A stretch of 20,011 bases of DNA. Origin: a virus. Below the pieces are notes generated by a model. It saw only the letters and a list, made by a program, of their open reading frames with translations, had not been told where the DNA came from and made no database searches. Below, in pieces: positions 1-6,135 of this stretch. Both the position numbers and the translations under genes were made by a program. Within the stretch, counting starts at the first letter, position 1. Every line of letters begins with the position of its first letter. Location: positions 1 through 20,011 of IMG/VR virus record IMGVR_UViG_3300046000_001242. The stretch is one strand, 5' to 3'.

Positions 1-300
1 GGTCTCAAGTACATCACGGTCATCGTCATCATCGGCGTACTGTCCAGCCTTGCGCTGGAGGCCGACAAGATTGCTGCGGTGATGGGCCTGCTGGGTGCCT
101 CGCTGACTGCGCTCATCTCCATGCTCAACGGCATTGCCGGTGCTACGGTCAAGGAAGAGAAACCGGAGTTTGCGGTCATCAAGGAACTCATCGGCAAGTT
201 GGACAAACTCGACCGTAAGGAACAGCCCATGCGGGTTGATGTCGAGGGCGACCATGTGACCGTGACCAAGGGTGAAGATGTTGTGAGGGCTTCCAAATGA
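1..300 (+). CDS. Small membrane protein of the lysis region (5' end outside window)
   Basis: An open frame enters from the left edge and stops at 298-300; the true start lies upstream or is the ATG at 79. The visible N-terminal part has two hydrophobic segments, one around YITVIVIIGVLSSLAL and one around GLLGASLTALISMLNGIAG. A charged, probably cytoplasmic tail rich in Lys, Asp and Glu follows. The stop overlaps the start of the next gene (ATGA at 297-300), so the two are probably translationally coupled. Its place directly before a holin and an endolysin suggests a lysis accessory or holin-like membrane protein. That role is inferred from position and topology; I do not recognise a specific family. 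Confidence 0.6.
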   Translation, partial: GLKYITVIVIIGVLSSLALEADKIAAVMGLLGASLTALISMLNGIAGATVKEEKPEFAVIKELIGKLDKLDRKEQPMRVDVEGDHVTVTKGEDVVRASK

Positions 301-839
301 TACCTGCCGCGCTACAAGCCATCCTAACGCCGCTGCTTGGCAACGGGCTTAACCTCGTTGCTAACGCTGTGCTGGCGAAGGGCAAGAAGGTCGTCGAGGA
401 GAAGTTGGGCGTTGAACTAAAGCCCGATATGTCCCCCGAGGACTTGGCGCGGGTGCAGATTGCTCAGATGGAGCATGAAGAGGAACTGCTCAAGTTGCGT
501 CTGGAGGAAGACAAACTTGACCTCGCTGAACTTGAGATGCGCCTAAAGGACACCAACGATGCGCGGGTACGTGAGATGCAGATTGCCACCTCCGACAAGG
601 CACCGCTGCTGAACAAACTCATCACGCCGATTCTGGCGCTCGGGCTGCTTGGCATCACCTTCACGCTCTTCGGCATCGTGCTGTTCCAAGCAAGCCCGAT
701 TGACCCGAGCCGCAAGGACATCCTCATCTACATCTTGGGCGTGCTGTCTGCGGTCGCCACGCAGGTCGTCTCGTACTACTTTGGCAGCAGCCAGTCGAGC
801 AAGGACAAAACCGACGCCATGAAGGAGGCCATGAAATGA
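297..839 (+). CDS. Holin, GTA_holin_3TM type
   Basis: This 180-residue protein starts with a short amphipathic segment (about residues 3-27). A long charged helical or coiled-coil stretch rich in Glu, Leu and Lys follows (about 50-95). Two strong membrane segments come next, at about 105-130 (PILALGLLGITFTLFGIVLF) and 142-162. It ends with YYFGSSQSSKDKTD, which resembles the C-terminal signature of the 3TM holin family described from gene transfer agents and many phages. Holins form the inner-membrane lesion that lets the endolysin reach the cell wall. The gene overlaps its upstream neighbour by ATGA, and its stop (837-839) overlaps the start of the M15 peptidase gene at 836, giving a compact lysis operon. 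The family call rests on remembered motif layout, not on a search. Confidence 0.8.
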   Translation: MIPAALQAILTPLLGNGLNLVANAVLAKGKKVVEEKLGVELKPDMSPEDLARVQIAQMEHEEELLKLRLEEDKLDLAELEMRLKDTNDARVREMQIATSDKAPLLNKLITPILALGLLGITFTLFGIVLFQASPIDPSRKDILIYILGVLSAVATQVVSYYFGSSQSSKDKTDAMKEAMK

Positions 840-1174
840 GCCTTGTAAAAGAACAAGCGGCGTTCCTGTTGGACGTTGCCAAACTCGTTAACAAAGCGAC
901 TGAGTTGGGTTTTGTCGTCACGGGCGGTGAACTTGCCCGTACCCCGGAACAGCAAGCCATCTATGTCAAGACGGGCCGCTCTAAGACGATGAATAGCATC
1001 CACCTCAAGCGGTGCGCCATCGACCTTAACTTCTTTAAGGACGGCAAACTCTGCTACGACATCCCTGCTCTTACGCCGGTTGGTGAGTATTGGCAGAGCC
1101 TCAACGAGAAGAATCAATGGGGCGGGTTCTGGAAGTCGTTCAAGGATGTGCCGCACTTCGAGCGTAGGGTGTGA
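836..1174 (+). CDS. Endolysin, M15-family peptidase
   Basis: A 112-residue protein with the zinc-peptidase layout of the M15 (VanY/L-Ala-D-Glu endopeptidase-like) family. The visible metal-ligand pattern is SIHLKRCAIDLN, with His56 and Asp63, and the C-terminal PHFE, with His107. The preceding GGELARTPEQQAIYV segment is also typical of phage M15 endolysins. It is expected to cut the peptide cross-bridge or stem of peptidoglycan once the adjacent holin opens the membrane. There is no signal peptide, which fits holin-dependent release. Its start overlaps the holin stop. Its own stop (1172-1174) abuts the 3' end of the convergent tRNA gene. Confidence 0.88.
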   Translation: MSLVKEQAAFLLDVAKLVNKATELGFVVTGGELARTPEQQAIYVKTGRSKTMNSIHLKRCAIDLNFFKDGKLCYDIPALTPVGEYWQSLNEKNQWGGFWKSFKDVPHFERRV

Positions 1175-1244
1175 TGGCGAGGAAGGAATCGAACCTTCAT
1201 TCACGGAGTCAAAGTCCGTTGTCCGACCGTTAGACGACTCGCCA
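1174..1244 (-). tRNA. tRNA-Gln (anticodon TTG)
   Basis: Read on the minus strand, the sequence folds into a cloverleaf. The acceptor stem is TGGCGAG (1238-1244) with CTCGCCA (1175-1181), 7 perfect pairs starting with the U1-A72 pair typical of bacterial tRNA-Gln. The D-stem is GTC/GAC. The anticodon stem is ACGGA/TCCGT with loop CTTTGAC, which gives anticodon TTG. The variable region is 4 nt, and the T-arm is GAAGG-TTCGAAT-CCTTC. The discriminator would be T (position 1174) and no CCA is encoded. The gene lies at the end of the leftward operon and meets the endolysin gene tail to tail. It reads CAA and, by wobble, CAG. Confidence 0.88.
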
Positions 1245-1249
1245 GCCGT

Positions 1250-1366
1250 TTACCAAGTATCGCGCCAGCCTCGGCTGCACGCCCAGTTAGGTGGCGGCAC
1301 GCGGCTCCATTCGTGGTGTCTGCGTGCCTTTAGGTTGCGGAACCAGTTGACGAACCATCTGACCAT
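1250..1366 (-). CDS. Small Trp/Arg-rich protein (38 aa)
   Basis: This short frame starts with ATG at 1364-1366, preceded by a good ribosome binding site (GGAGG, 4 nt before the ATG), and stops with TAA at 1250-1252. It overlaps the 3' end of the 193-residue gene by 37 bases and ends six bases before the tRNA. The predicted peptide is basic and rich in Trp and Arg (MVRWFVNWFRNLKARR...), with no obvious membrane segment. The overlap and the ribosome binding site fit the tight packing of this operon. I do not recognise the sequence, and a spurious frame is still possible. Confidence 0.42.
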   Translation of the reverse strand: MVRWFVNWFRNLKARRHHEWSRVPPPNWACSRGWRDTW

Positions 1367-1911
1367 AGTGCCTCCACGCTGTAGGATTGTGACGGTGATT
1401 TCCAATCTCGCGGCGGGTCGCCCGACAAATGGCTCGGGTCAACCCAATGCAATTTGTTGTTCGGGTAGGCGATGAGCGGCCCAGCCTCCAGCCGGATAAT
1501 GTGGTGGTCTTTGCTCTGGTCGCTGACCTCCGACCATCCCCCGTTGTGCCAGAAGATGCTGAACAGGTAGACCCCCGGCCTCCACACTCCGTCCCTGCCT
1601 CTTGCGCGGACGCGGTGACCCCGCAGGAATTCCATCTCCCGCACCTCGGCGTGGCGGCTAAAGGAGTCCCACCAGCAGGCGAGTTCTAAAGCCATTGGAG
1701 GGCATGGCTTCGACACAAGGGCATGGATAGGCACCCTCGCCCATTGCGCCCCACAGGCCGCCATAACGCTAAACATGGGTACCCGTGCAGGTTCGGCGCG
1801 AAACCCGAAGATAGTGCAGGGGGTAAACTCCCCGCTGCCCGTCTGGTGGTCATATAGGAATTCGTTGCGGATGTACGCCGGGGTGTACGGCGTGTCTACC
1901 ATAAAGGTCAC
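1330..1911 (-). CDS. Conserved phage protein of unknown function (193 aa)
   Basis: The start is GTG at 1909-1911, supported by GAGAGG seven bases upstream and a GTGA overlap with the stop of the YbcO-like gene. An ATG three codons further in (1900-1902) has a poorer ribosome binding site. The protein is a soluble, Trp- and Pro-containing polypeptide with segments such as EFLYDHQTGSGEF and CTIFGFRAEPARVPMF that look familiar from uncharacterised phage proteins. No catalytic motif, signal peptide or membrane segment is visible. It sits at the end of the recombination operon, so a role in early phage metabolism is possible but unproven. Confidence 0.72.
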   Translation of the reverse strand: MTFMVDTPYTPAYIRNEFLYDHQTGSGEFTPCTIFGFRAEPARVPMFSVMAACGAQWARVPIHALVSKPCPPMALELACWWDSFSRHAEVREMEFLRGHRVRARGRDGVWRPGVYLFSIFWHNGGWSEVSDQSKDHHIIRLEAGPLIAYPNNKLHWVDPSHLSGDPPRDWKSPSQSYSVEALWSDGSSTGSAT

Positions 1912-2192
1912 AGTAGTCCCTCTCGGTTGAGTTGTGCGAGGGTTCGCGTTATGCCTTCGAGGTGCAACAGGCGCACATAGTCCCGGTCAAGGTCGGTATG
2001 CGCCCTACGGTCGATAGCATCGTGGCACGCGCTACAGGCCCATGCGCCAAGGATGTCGGGTGACTTCATGCCTATGCCGGATACCCCGGCAAGCCGGTAG
2101 TGCGCCAGCACGGTTGTCTCGGAGTTGTGGTTGCAGACCTCGGGGATACGCACCATGCAGCCTCGCCCTCGGGCTTCTTTACGCAGGTTCAT
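1908..2192 (-). CDS. YbcO-like putative nuclease (DUF1364 family)
   Basis: A 94-residue protein that opens with NLRKEARGRGCMVRIPEVCN and contains TTVLAHYR and WACSACHDAIDRR, the hallmarks of the DUF1364/YbcO family of lambdoid phages and prophages. Cys12, Cys20, His31, Cys53, Cys56 and His57 are candidate metal ligands. The family's known structure is HNH-nuclease-like, so a DNA-end or branched-DNA nuclease role in recombination is likely but untested here. The start overlaps the upstream stop by ATGA at 2189-2192, and its stop overlaps the next start. NinB two genes upstream repeats the association of ybcO and nin genes seen in lambdoid phages. Confidence 0.82.
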   Translation of the reverse strand: MNLRKEARGRGCMVRIPEVCNHNSETTVLAHYRLAGVSGIGMKSPDILGAWACSACHDAIDRRAHTDLDRDYVRLLHLEGITRTLAQLNREGLL

Positions 2193-2530
2193 GCGTAGTG
2201 GCTCGGGGTCAATTCAGGTTTGTAGGTCGGCATCTCTTGTTCAGATGTTTGTTGCCGTGTACGGAAAAACCCGTCATGTTCGGGATAAGCCCGCATAAAT
2301 CGACGCGAATAAAAAGCCCGATAGTTGTTGTTCAATTTAAACGAAGTAATGCCGTCGCCGCCAACGCTATCTTTTTCCCATCGGATGCGTTCAAAAATTG
2401 CGTTGACGGAATAATTTTTATATCCGCGCTTAATCATTTCAAATGTAAACTGGACAAACATATCCCACACCTCGGGGTGTTTCTTGTGGAACTCCGTCAC
2501 CTGAAAGCGCATTTCGTCTGTCCTATTCAT
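2189..2530 (-). CDS. Hypothetical phage protein next to ninB (113 aa)
   Basis: I place the start at the ATG at 2528-2530, which overlaps the end of ninB by 8 bases. The open frame extends further upstream, but that part is a shadow of ninB. The protein starts MNRTDEMRFQVTEFHKKHP and contains a Tyr- and Arg-rich segment, FKLNNNYRAFYSRRFMRAYP. A short basic tail with TRQQTSEQEM follows. The gene is noticeably more AT-rich than its neighbours, with codons such as ATA, TTT and AAT, which suggests a different origin. The pattern resembles small proteins often found beside ninB in phages. I cannot assign a function; nucleic-acid binding would fit its charge and context. Confidence 0.75.
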   Translation of the reverse strand: MNRTDEMRFQVTEFHKKHPEVWDMFVQFTFEMIKRGYKNYSVNAIFERIRWEKDSVGGDGITSFKLNNNYRAFYSRRFMRAYPEHDGFFRTRQQTSEQEMPTYKPELTPSHYA

Positions 2531-2927
2531 ACGACGGCTCCGGTATAACGATGCCCATATCAAGGCACTTGGTTTCAAGGAACAGCAAGTAATCGCTGAA
2601 CTCTTGTTTGTCGAGCGCAGAGGAACGCTTGAGCGGTCGCAGGCGCTTCCTGCCAAACCCTTCCAGCGTCTCCCATCCAAAACACTCGCCCAGAAAGTAA
2701 TCGTGCAGGTCATCGCGTGTCCATCCTCGCAACGCTTCGCCACCGCCCTCAAGGATGGACGGGTACACCACGCCCCACAGGAACTTGTTTTGTTGGTTGG
2801 TGCGCGGCTTCTTCCATTCCGTAACCTCGACCGCCCATGTTTTAAGCGGGTCAAGGTTGGACACCATCCGCGCCACGACAGATGCCATAGCGTCCGGTCT
2901 AGTGCCTCGCGGGAAGATGCGTTTCAT
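2523..2927 (-). CDS. ninB: NinB recombination protein
   Basis: The protein of 134 residues starts at the ATG at 2925-2927, which overlaps the glycosyltransferase stop by ATGA; a longer reading from 2966 lies inside that gene and is not preferred. The motif RTNQQNKFLWGVVYPSIL and the following GWTRDDLHDYFLGECFG match the NinB (lambda Orf) family. Lambda Orf binds single-stranded DNA and SSB and can replace RecFOR functions in Red recombination. Its neighbours, a Sak-type annealing protein and a YqaJ exonuclease, form the rest of such a system. Together they suggest a full Red-like recombination module. Confidence 0.88.
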   Translation of the reverse strand: MKRIFPRGTRPDAMASVVARMVSNLDPLKTWAVEVTEWKKPRTNQQNKFLWGVVYPSILEGGGEALRGWTRDDLHDYFLGECFGWETLEGFGRKRLRPLKRSSALDKQEFSDYLLFLETKCLDMGIVIPEPSYE

Positions 2928-3607
2928 CGCTCGGATGCCCTCACGCGCGCGGCCCATTGTTTCCATTCGTGGGCGTATTCGACATTCTGATACTCGTCAA
3001 ACCACGGGCCACCCTCGGTGAAGTGTACGCAGGTCGGGTCAGGAACTTGCGCTCGGGTGTGCCAGCCCTCCAGATAGTTGTAGGTCGTCGGAAGTTCGCC
3101 AATGTGCTTGTCGCCTGCCCACATAAAGCGGTGCAGGTACATCCCGGTTTCGCCGTTGATGATTTCAGGCGTCAGCCCGTGCGTCATCGGGTGGTCGCAG
3201 TTGAAATACATGAACGACGACCAGTTCTTGCGCGGGTACTGACGCTGCGCCTGCCCGTCCATCTTGGTGAGGGAGGTCGGCTTGTAGTCGTGCTTGACGA
3301 CCCACACGGCGACATCAGGGTTGTTGTATTCGAGGAGCGGCTTCAGGTCTTTGCGAACAAGGAAGTCGCAGTCCATGAACAACGCCCGACCCTTGAAGTT
3401 CATCAGGGCGGGGACGAGGAACCGCGAGAACGAAAACTCCGTAGATGAGAACGGGTCGGGGTCGCGCCAATACAGCCCCATCTCCCGCAGGTCATCCAGT
3501 CGGAGCGCCACCACCTCGGCGTCCGTGTGCGCCAGAATCGACGCACGACAGACCTCGTAGGCGATGTCCTCGCGGCTGTCATAGCCGATGAAGATTTTGA
3601 GTTTCAA
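2924..3607 (-). CDS. Glycosyltransferase-like protein
   Basis: A 227-residue protein with the fold signature of GT-A glycosyltransferases. An N-terminal strand, KIFIGYDSRED, is followed by helical and strand segments and a clear DxD-type metal/nucleotide-sugar motif in ALFMDCDFLV (Asp79-Cys-Asp81). The later FMYFNCDHP and the His- and Trp-rich C-terminus (CVHFTEGGPWF) resemble GT8-like and related phage or capsular transferases. The start appears to be TTG at 3605-3607, overlapping the upstream stop (TTGA), with GAGGA nine bases before it. It sits inside a recombination operon, which is unusual. Its acceptor could be DNA, a host surface glycan or a protein; the sequence does not tell. Confidence 0.8.
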   Translation of the reverse strand: MKLKIFIGYDSREDIAYEVCRASILAHTDAEVVALRLDDLREMGLYWRDPDPFSSTEFSFSRFLVPALMNFKGRALFMDCDFLVRKDLKPLLEYNNPDVAVWVVKHDYKPTSLTKMDGQAQRQYPRKNWSSFMYFNCDHPMTHGLTPEIINGETGMYLHRFMWAGDKHIGELPTTYNYLEGWHTRAQVPDPTCVHFTEGGPWFDEYQNVEYAHEWKQWAARVRASER

Positions 3608-3864
3608 AACGGCAAATCCTCGTCGTCGTTGAACTTCTCGGGGTTCTTCTCGGCCATCGTCTTGGGGCGCGCGGCCTGCTTCGGCTCGAACTTCAGCGAC
3701 ATGAAGGCATCGCCCGTCTTTTGGCTGCGCTTAATCCACGCGCTGATGTTGAGGTCGATGTTGTCGATGACGGCAGAACCACGGTAGTTAGGCGCTTTTT
3801 CGTTGCCCTTCTGGTCGTTCTTGAACAGAACGCCACGGTTATTGTTGTCGTACTGCTTGTTCAC
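3604..3864 (-). CDS. Small protein with SSB-like acidic C-terminal tail (86 aa)
   Basis: The start is GTG at 3862-3864, overlapping the exonuclease stop (GTGA), with AAGGTG five bases upstream. The body contains YDNNNRGVLFKND and a beta-rich segment, AWIKRSQKTGDAFMSLKFEP, reminiscent of DUF736-like small phage proteins. The protein ends DDEDLPF, very close to the acidic tip (DDDIPF) by which bacterial SSB recruits recombination and replication proteins. That tail and its position between exonuclease and NinB suggest a single-stranded-DNA-binding or SSB-mimicking accessory protein. At 86 residues it is shorter than a typical SSB. The function is inferred. Confidence 0.68.
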   Translation of the reverse strand: MNKQYDNNNRGVLFKNDQKGNEKAPNYRGSAVIDNIDLNISAWIKRSQKTGDAFMSLKFEPKQAARPKTMAEKNPEKFNDDEDLPF

Positions 3865-4469
3865 AGGGTCACCTTTTCCAGTTTGTTGAGTTTGTCGTCC
3901 AACTCGCGCAGGAAGGCGGTCACCTCCTGCTCAAGCATCTTGATGTAATCGTCATCACGCGGGACGCGCACGACCAGCAGTTGCAGGCGCTCGGGCAGGC
4001 GCACGTCGTAGGATACGAAATCGCACCACGGCTTACCGGCACACGCCATCTGCCATTGCATCTGCGTCACATACTTCTGCGGCGGTTTGCCGTCGAAGAT
4101 GTATTCCAGATGGGTCGCGGTGTTCGGGCATTTGATTTCCACCAGCCCATCCTCGGCCAACCCGTCAGGGCTGGCACCAGACATCGCAACGGTCGGGTGG
4201 TCAATGAAGCCGACATCCTCGACCAGTATCCCGGTCTTGGCGGCGTAGGCGGCTTTGGCGTTCGGCTCCTGCTCCGTCCCCCATTCCATCGCGGCGTTGG
4301 TGAACGAGGATGCCTTCTGACCCGTCAGGCGCTCGACCACAAGGTCAGCCATGTAGTTAGCGCGACCTGCGCCATAGCCGGTCTTGGTCTTGGCGATGAC
4401 ATCAGCCACACGCGAGGCTGTGACCTTGCCAAGCCTTGCCGCAAACCAATCGTCTGTACGCTGTTCCAT
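3861..4469 (-). CDS. YqaJ-type viral recombinase / lambda-like exonuclease
   Basis: This 202-residue protein opens with QRTDDWFAARLGKVTASR, the YqaJ signature. WGTEQEPNA (about 63-71), GASPDG (98-103) and EIKCPN (111-116) supply the PD-(D/E)XK acidic residues and lysine. Proteins of this family degrade one strand from double-stranded ends, 5' to 3', and feed the single strand to the partner annealing protein, here the Sak-like product encoded immediately upstream. The start overlaps the annealing gene's stop (TAATG at 4467-4471), typical of an exonuclease-annealase pair. The length is typical of phage YqaJ proteins. A Leu- and Lys-rich helical C-terminus closes the protein. Confidence 0.92.
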   Translation of the reverse strand: MEQRTDDWFAARLGKVTASRVADVIAKTKTGYGAGRANYMADLVVERLTGQKASSFTNAAMEWGTEQEPNAKAAYAAKTGILVEDVGFIDHPTVAMSGASPDGLAEDGLVEIKCPNTATHLEYIFDGKPPQKYVTQMQWQMACAGKPWCDFVSYDVRLPERLQLLVVRVPRDDDYIKMLEQEVTAFLRELDDKLNKLEKVTL

Positions 4470-4987
4470 TAGGCTAGTTCCTTCTTGCGTGCGCTAAACG
4501 CATCCATGTGCGCTGCGCGGATGGCGGGGTCAAGTGATTTGAAGAGGGCGACGAGCGCAGCAGCGTCAGCCGCCGACGCAATCTGCGCCAGCACCTCGGG
4601 GTTGGGTTCGGCCTTTTCCGACTCGGGCAAGTCCTCACCCGCGTAGATGTAAAGGCCGAGGCCGTGCATCGCAATCGCCTTTGCCAAGCACCGCATGATG
4701 GCGGTGTTCACGGCGAACGCGTCGGGGTCGACGATGGCTCTGTTTCTGTTATCCATGACGGGCAGGATGCAGGTCTTGATGTCGCCCTTGATTTCGACGC
4801 TGACCTTGACCATCGCCGTGCCGTTACGCAGGCACATGACCGGGCTGTTGTCCCACTCGTGCGCCGTCCAACGCGCGCCGGGGTCAATCTTCAGCACCTC
4901 GGCCCACGCCCATGCCCATGACAGGTAGGTGAGGTTGCCCTTACGCTCGGTGTGGCCGTTGACGTTAATTTTCAGAAGTTCCGACAT
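4469..4987 (-). CDS. Sak-type single-strand annealing protein (DUF1071)
   Basis: A 172-residue protein starting at the ATG at 4985-4987 behind a strong GAGGAG ribosome binding site. NLTYLSWAWAWAEVLK near the N-terminus and AFAVNTAIMRCLAKAIAMHG with GLGLYIYAGEDLPE in the middle are diagnostic of the DUF1071/Sak single-strand annealing family, which is related to Rad52. Such proteins bind single-stranded DNA and anneal complementary strands during phage recombination and concatemer formation. The C-terminal third is Ala-rich and probably helical. It pairs with the YqaJ exonuclease gene directly downstream and overlaps the small gene upstream by 16 bases. Confidence 0.9.
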   Translation of the reverse strand: MSELLKINVNGHTERKGNLTYLSWAWAWAEVLKIDPGARWTAHEWDNSPVMCLRNGTAMVKVSVEIKGDIKTCILPVMDNRNRAIVDPDAFAVNTAIMRCLAKAIAMHGLGLYIYAGEDLPESEKAEPNPEVLAQIASAADAAALVALFKSLDPAIRAAHMDAFSARKKELA

Positions 4988-5130
4988 TTCTTGCTCTCCT
5001 CAATCATCTGTTTGAGTTCGCGCCGAAGTTCGTTGTGGCGGTCGATGTCTGCCTGCGTCCAAGTAAGGATGACCGGCTCGGTGTAGTACCGGCGTTCCTC
5101 ACACTCGCGTTGCTGTTGCCAGTCGTCCAT
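4972..5130 (-). CDS. Small charged protein (52 aa)
   Basis: I choose the ATG at 5128-5130 because GAGGA lies seven bases upstream and the A is shared with the stop of the 25-residue membrane gene (TGATG); an in-frame GTG at 5154 lies inside that gene. The peptide is rich in Glu, Arg and Gln with a likely helix at the C-terminus (HNELRRELKQMIEESKK). It overlaps the start of the annealing gene by 16 bases. No family is recognised. Its place in the recombination operon and small size fit an accessory or host-takeover peptide, but this is inference. Confidence 0.62.
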   Translation of the reverse strand: MDDWQQQRECEERRYYTEPVILTWTQADIDRHNELRRELKQMIEESKKCRNF

Positions 5131-5207
5131 CAGAAAGTCCTCACAGCAAGCCACGCGAGAGCAAAAAACATGACGAACGAGAACAGGTACAGGCCAATGG
5201 TTTTCAT
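5130..5207 (-). CDS. 25-aa membrane microprotein
   Basis: The frame starts at the ATG at 5205-5207, which overlaps the upstream stop by ATGA, and stops at TGA 5130-5132, which overlaps the next ATG as TGATG. The peptide is almost entirely a hydrophobic helix, MKTIGLYLFSFVMFFALAWL plus AVRTF, with a Lys at the front and an Arg near the end. It would span the membrane once. Overlaps at both ends, in register with real neighbours, make it likely to be translated even though it is so short. Many phage early operons encode such single-helix peptides that act on host membrane proteins or superinfection; no specific role can be read here. Confidence 0.68.
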   Translation of the reverse strand: MKTIGLYLFSFVMFFALAWLAVRTF

Positions 5208-5437
5208 TCGGTCACCTTTATTAGTAAATGCGCCAGCGATTGCTCGACCGTGGCGTATTCCTCGGCGCAAAGCGCCAGCCGCCAAAACATATATGCGTCA
5301 ACCGTGTCGTCTGCAATTTCCTGCACCAGCGCACAGTCGGCAGGGCTGCGGGTCTGAACCATCCGCGCCCATGCGGCACGGAGGGTCTTGTCGGTGATGC
5401 GGCACTCAAGGCCAGCAAGTTCTTCCCAGATGTTCAC
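5204..5437 (-). CDS. Hypothetical helical protein (77 aa)
   Basis: The start is GTG at 5435-5437, seven bases after GGAGG and overlapping the upstream stop (GTGA). A longer reading to 5488 is a shadow of the upstream gene. The protein (NIWEELAGLECRITDKTLRAA...) looks alpha-helical and mildly acidic, with no membrane segment or recognised motif. The stop overlaps the start of the 25-residue membrane gene. Function unknown. Confidence 0.65.
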   Translation of the reverse strand: MNIWEELAGLECRITDKTLRAAWARMVQTRSPADCALVQEIADDTVDAYMFWRLALCAEEYATVEQSLAHLLIKVTE

Positions 5438-5697
5438 AGGCTTTCCTCCCACGACCGTTGGCGGTCGAGTCGGTCTTCTGCGGCCCACTCGCGGCTCACC
5501 TCGTCGGCGTGTTTTTCAAACTCGTCAGCAAGTTTGTCATCCCACACTTCAACGGGGGACGGCAGGTTGTGCCATGTGCCATCATTGAGGGCGATAGAGA
5601 CGATGCGCTGGTCGTGGCATTCGCCTTCCGATACACCGGCCTCGACCATGCAGGTCAAGCCGTCAGCGAAGTTGTATTCAAGAATGTAGGTGGACAT
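5434..5697 (-). CDS. Hypothetical early protein (87 aa)
   Basis: I place the start at the ATG at 5695-5697, eight bases after AGGAG. A longer frame reading to 5829 runs through the upstream gene and is not preferred. The protein begins MSTYILEYNFADGLTCMVEAG, apparently beta-strand-rich, followed by an acidic helical C-terminus with DKLADEFEKHADEVSREWAAED. It resembles no family I know. Its leader carries the same 14-base sequence (5706-5719) that precedes the 124-residue gene upstream. Confidence 0.65.
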   Translation of the reverse strand: MSTYILEYNFADGLTCMVEAGVSEGECHDQRIVSIALNDGTWHNLPSPVEVWDDKLADEFEKHADEVSREWAAEDRLDRQRSWEESL

Positions 5698-5705
5698 ATC
5701 TGTTG

Positions 5706-5719
5706 CTCCTGTCTGTGGA
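5706..5719 (-). repeat. Repeated leader/RBS element, copy 2
   Basis: The 14-base sequence TCCACAGACAGGAG (minus-strand reading) occurs identically at 6106-6119, in each case just before the start codon of an early gene. It includes the AGGAG ribosome binding site. The extra conserved bases suggest a duplicated leader or a binding site for a regulator. Confidence 0.6.
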
Positions 5720-5723
5720 ATGG

Positions 5724-6098
5724 TCAAACGGCTTCGCTGTCTACGCTCGTCAAGGTTTCCGCATACCATGCGGTCGCAGTCTTTACGAAGTCTGCTTTGC
5801 CGTACTGACGAATTTCGGCCTTGACACAATGCCGCACGGCGTTTTCGACGGTGTTGTTGAGCGGTGAAACGCGGCTGTGACGCAAGTCCGACATACGCTC
5901 GTTAACCTTGTCAGCGAAATGCCGACCGTGGCGGCTGTCGAGCCACACCACGATGGCCTCGGGATTGCAGCGCGTGGCGTTGTAGAACTCGCTGATGGCA
6001 GCGGCCCACGCCCGACGCTTGTTGGTGCGGATGGTTCCGTAGAACCCGAACTTGGCGTTCTGCGTGGCGGGGAGAGAAATCGTGATGGTCGCGGTCAT
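5724..6098 (-). CDS. First gene of the left operon, hypothetical (124 aa)
   Basis: The ATG at 6096-6098 lies seven bases behind AGGAG and about 30 bases downstream of the predicted leftward start point, which makes this the first gene of the early left transcript. The product starts MTATITISLPATQNAKFGFYG and continues through RAWAAAISEFYNATRC and EAIVVWLDSRHGRHFADKV, suggesting a mixed alpha/beta protein. A basic C-terminal part follows. First genes of early phage operons often act on the host, but no motif assigns this one. Confidence 0.7.
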   Translation of the reverse strand: MTATITISLPATQNAKFGFYGTIRTNKRRAWAAAISEFYNATRCNPEAIVVWLDSRHGRHFADKVNERMSDLRHSRVSPLNNTVENAVRHCVKAEIRQYGKADFVKTATAWYAETLTSVDSEAV

Positions 6099-6105
6099 GT
6101 CGTTA

Positions 6106-6119
6106 CTCCTGTCTGTGGA
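6106..6119 (-). repeat. Repeated leader/RBS element, copy 1
   Basis: This is the identical copy of the element at 5706-5719, located in the leader of the first left-operon gene. AGGAG at its end is the ribosome binding site for the start at 6098. Confidence 0.6.
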
Positions 6120-6135
6120 TTGATTCGACACGTAT

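Noticed and set aside
2523-2966. Longer NinB reading from 2966
   Set aside because: The extra residues lie inside the glycosyltransferase gene; the ATG at 2927 gives the ATGA overlap seen elsewhere in the operon.
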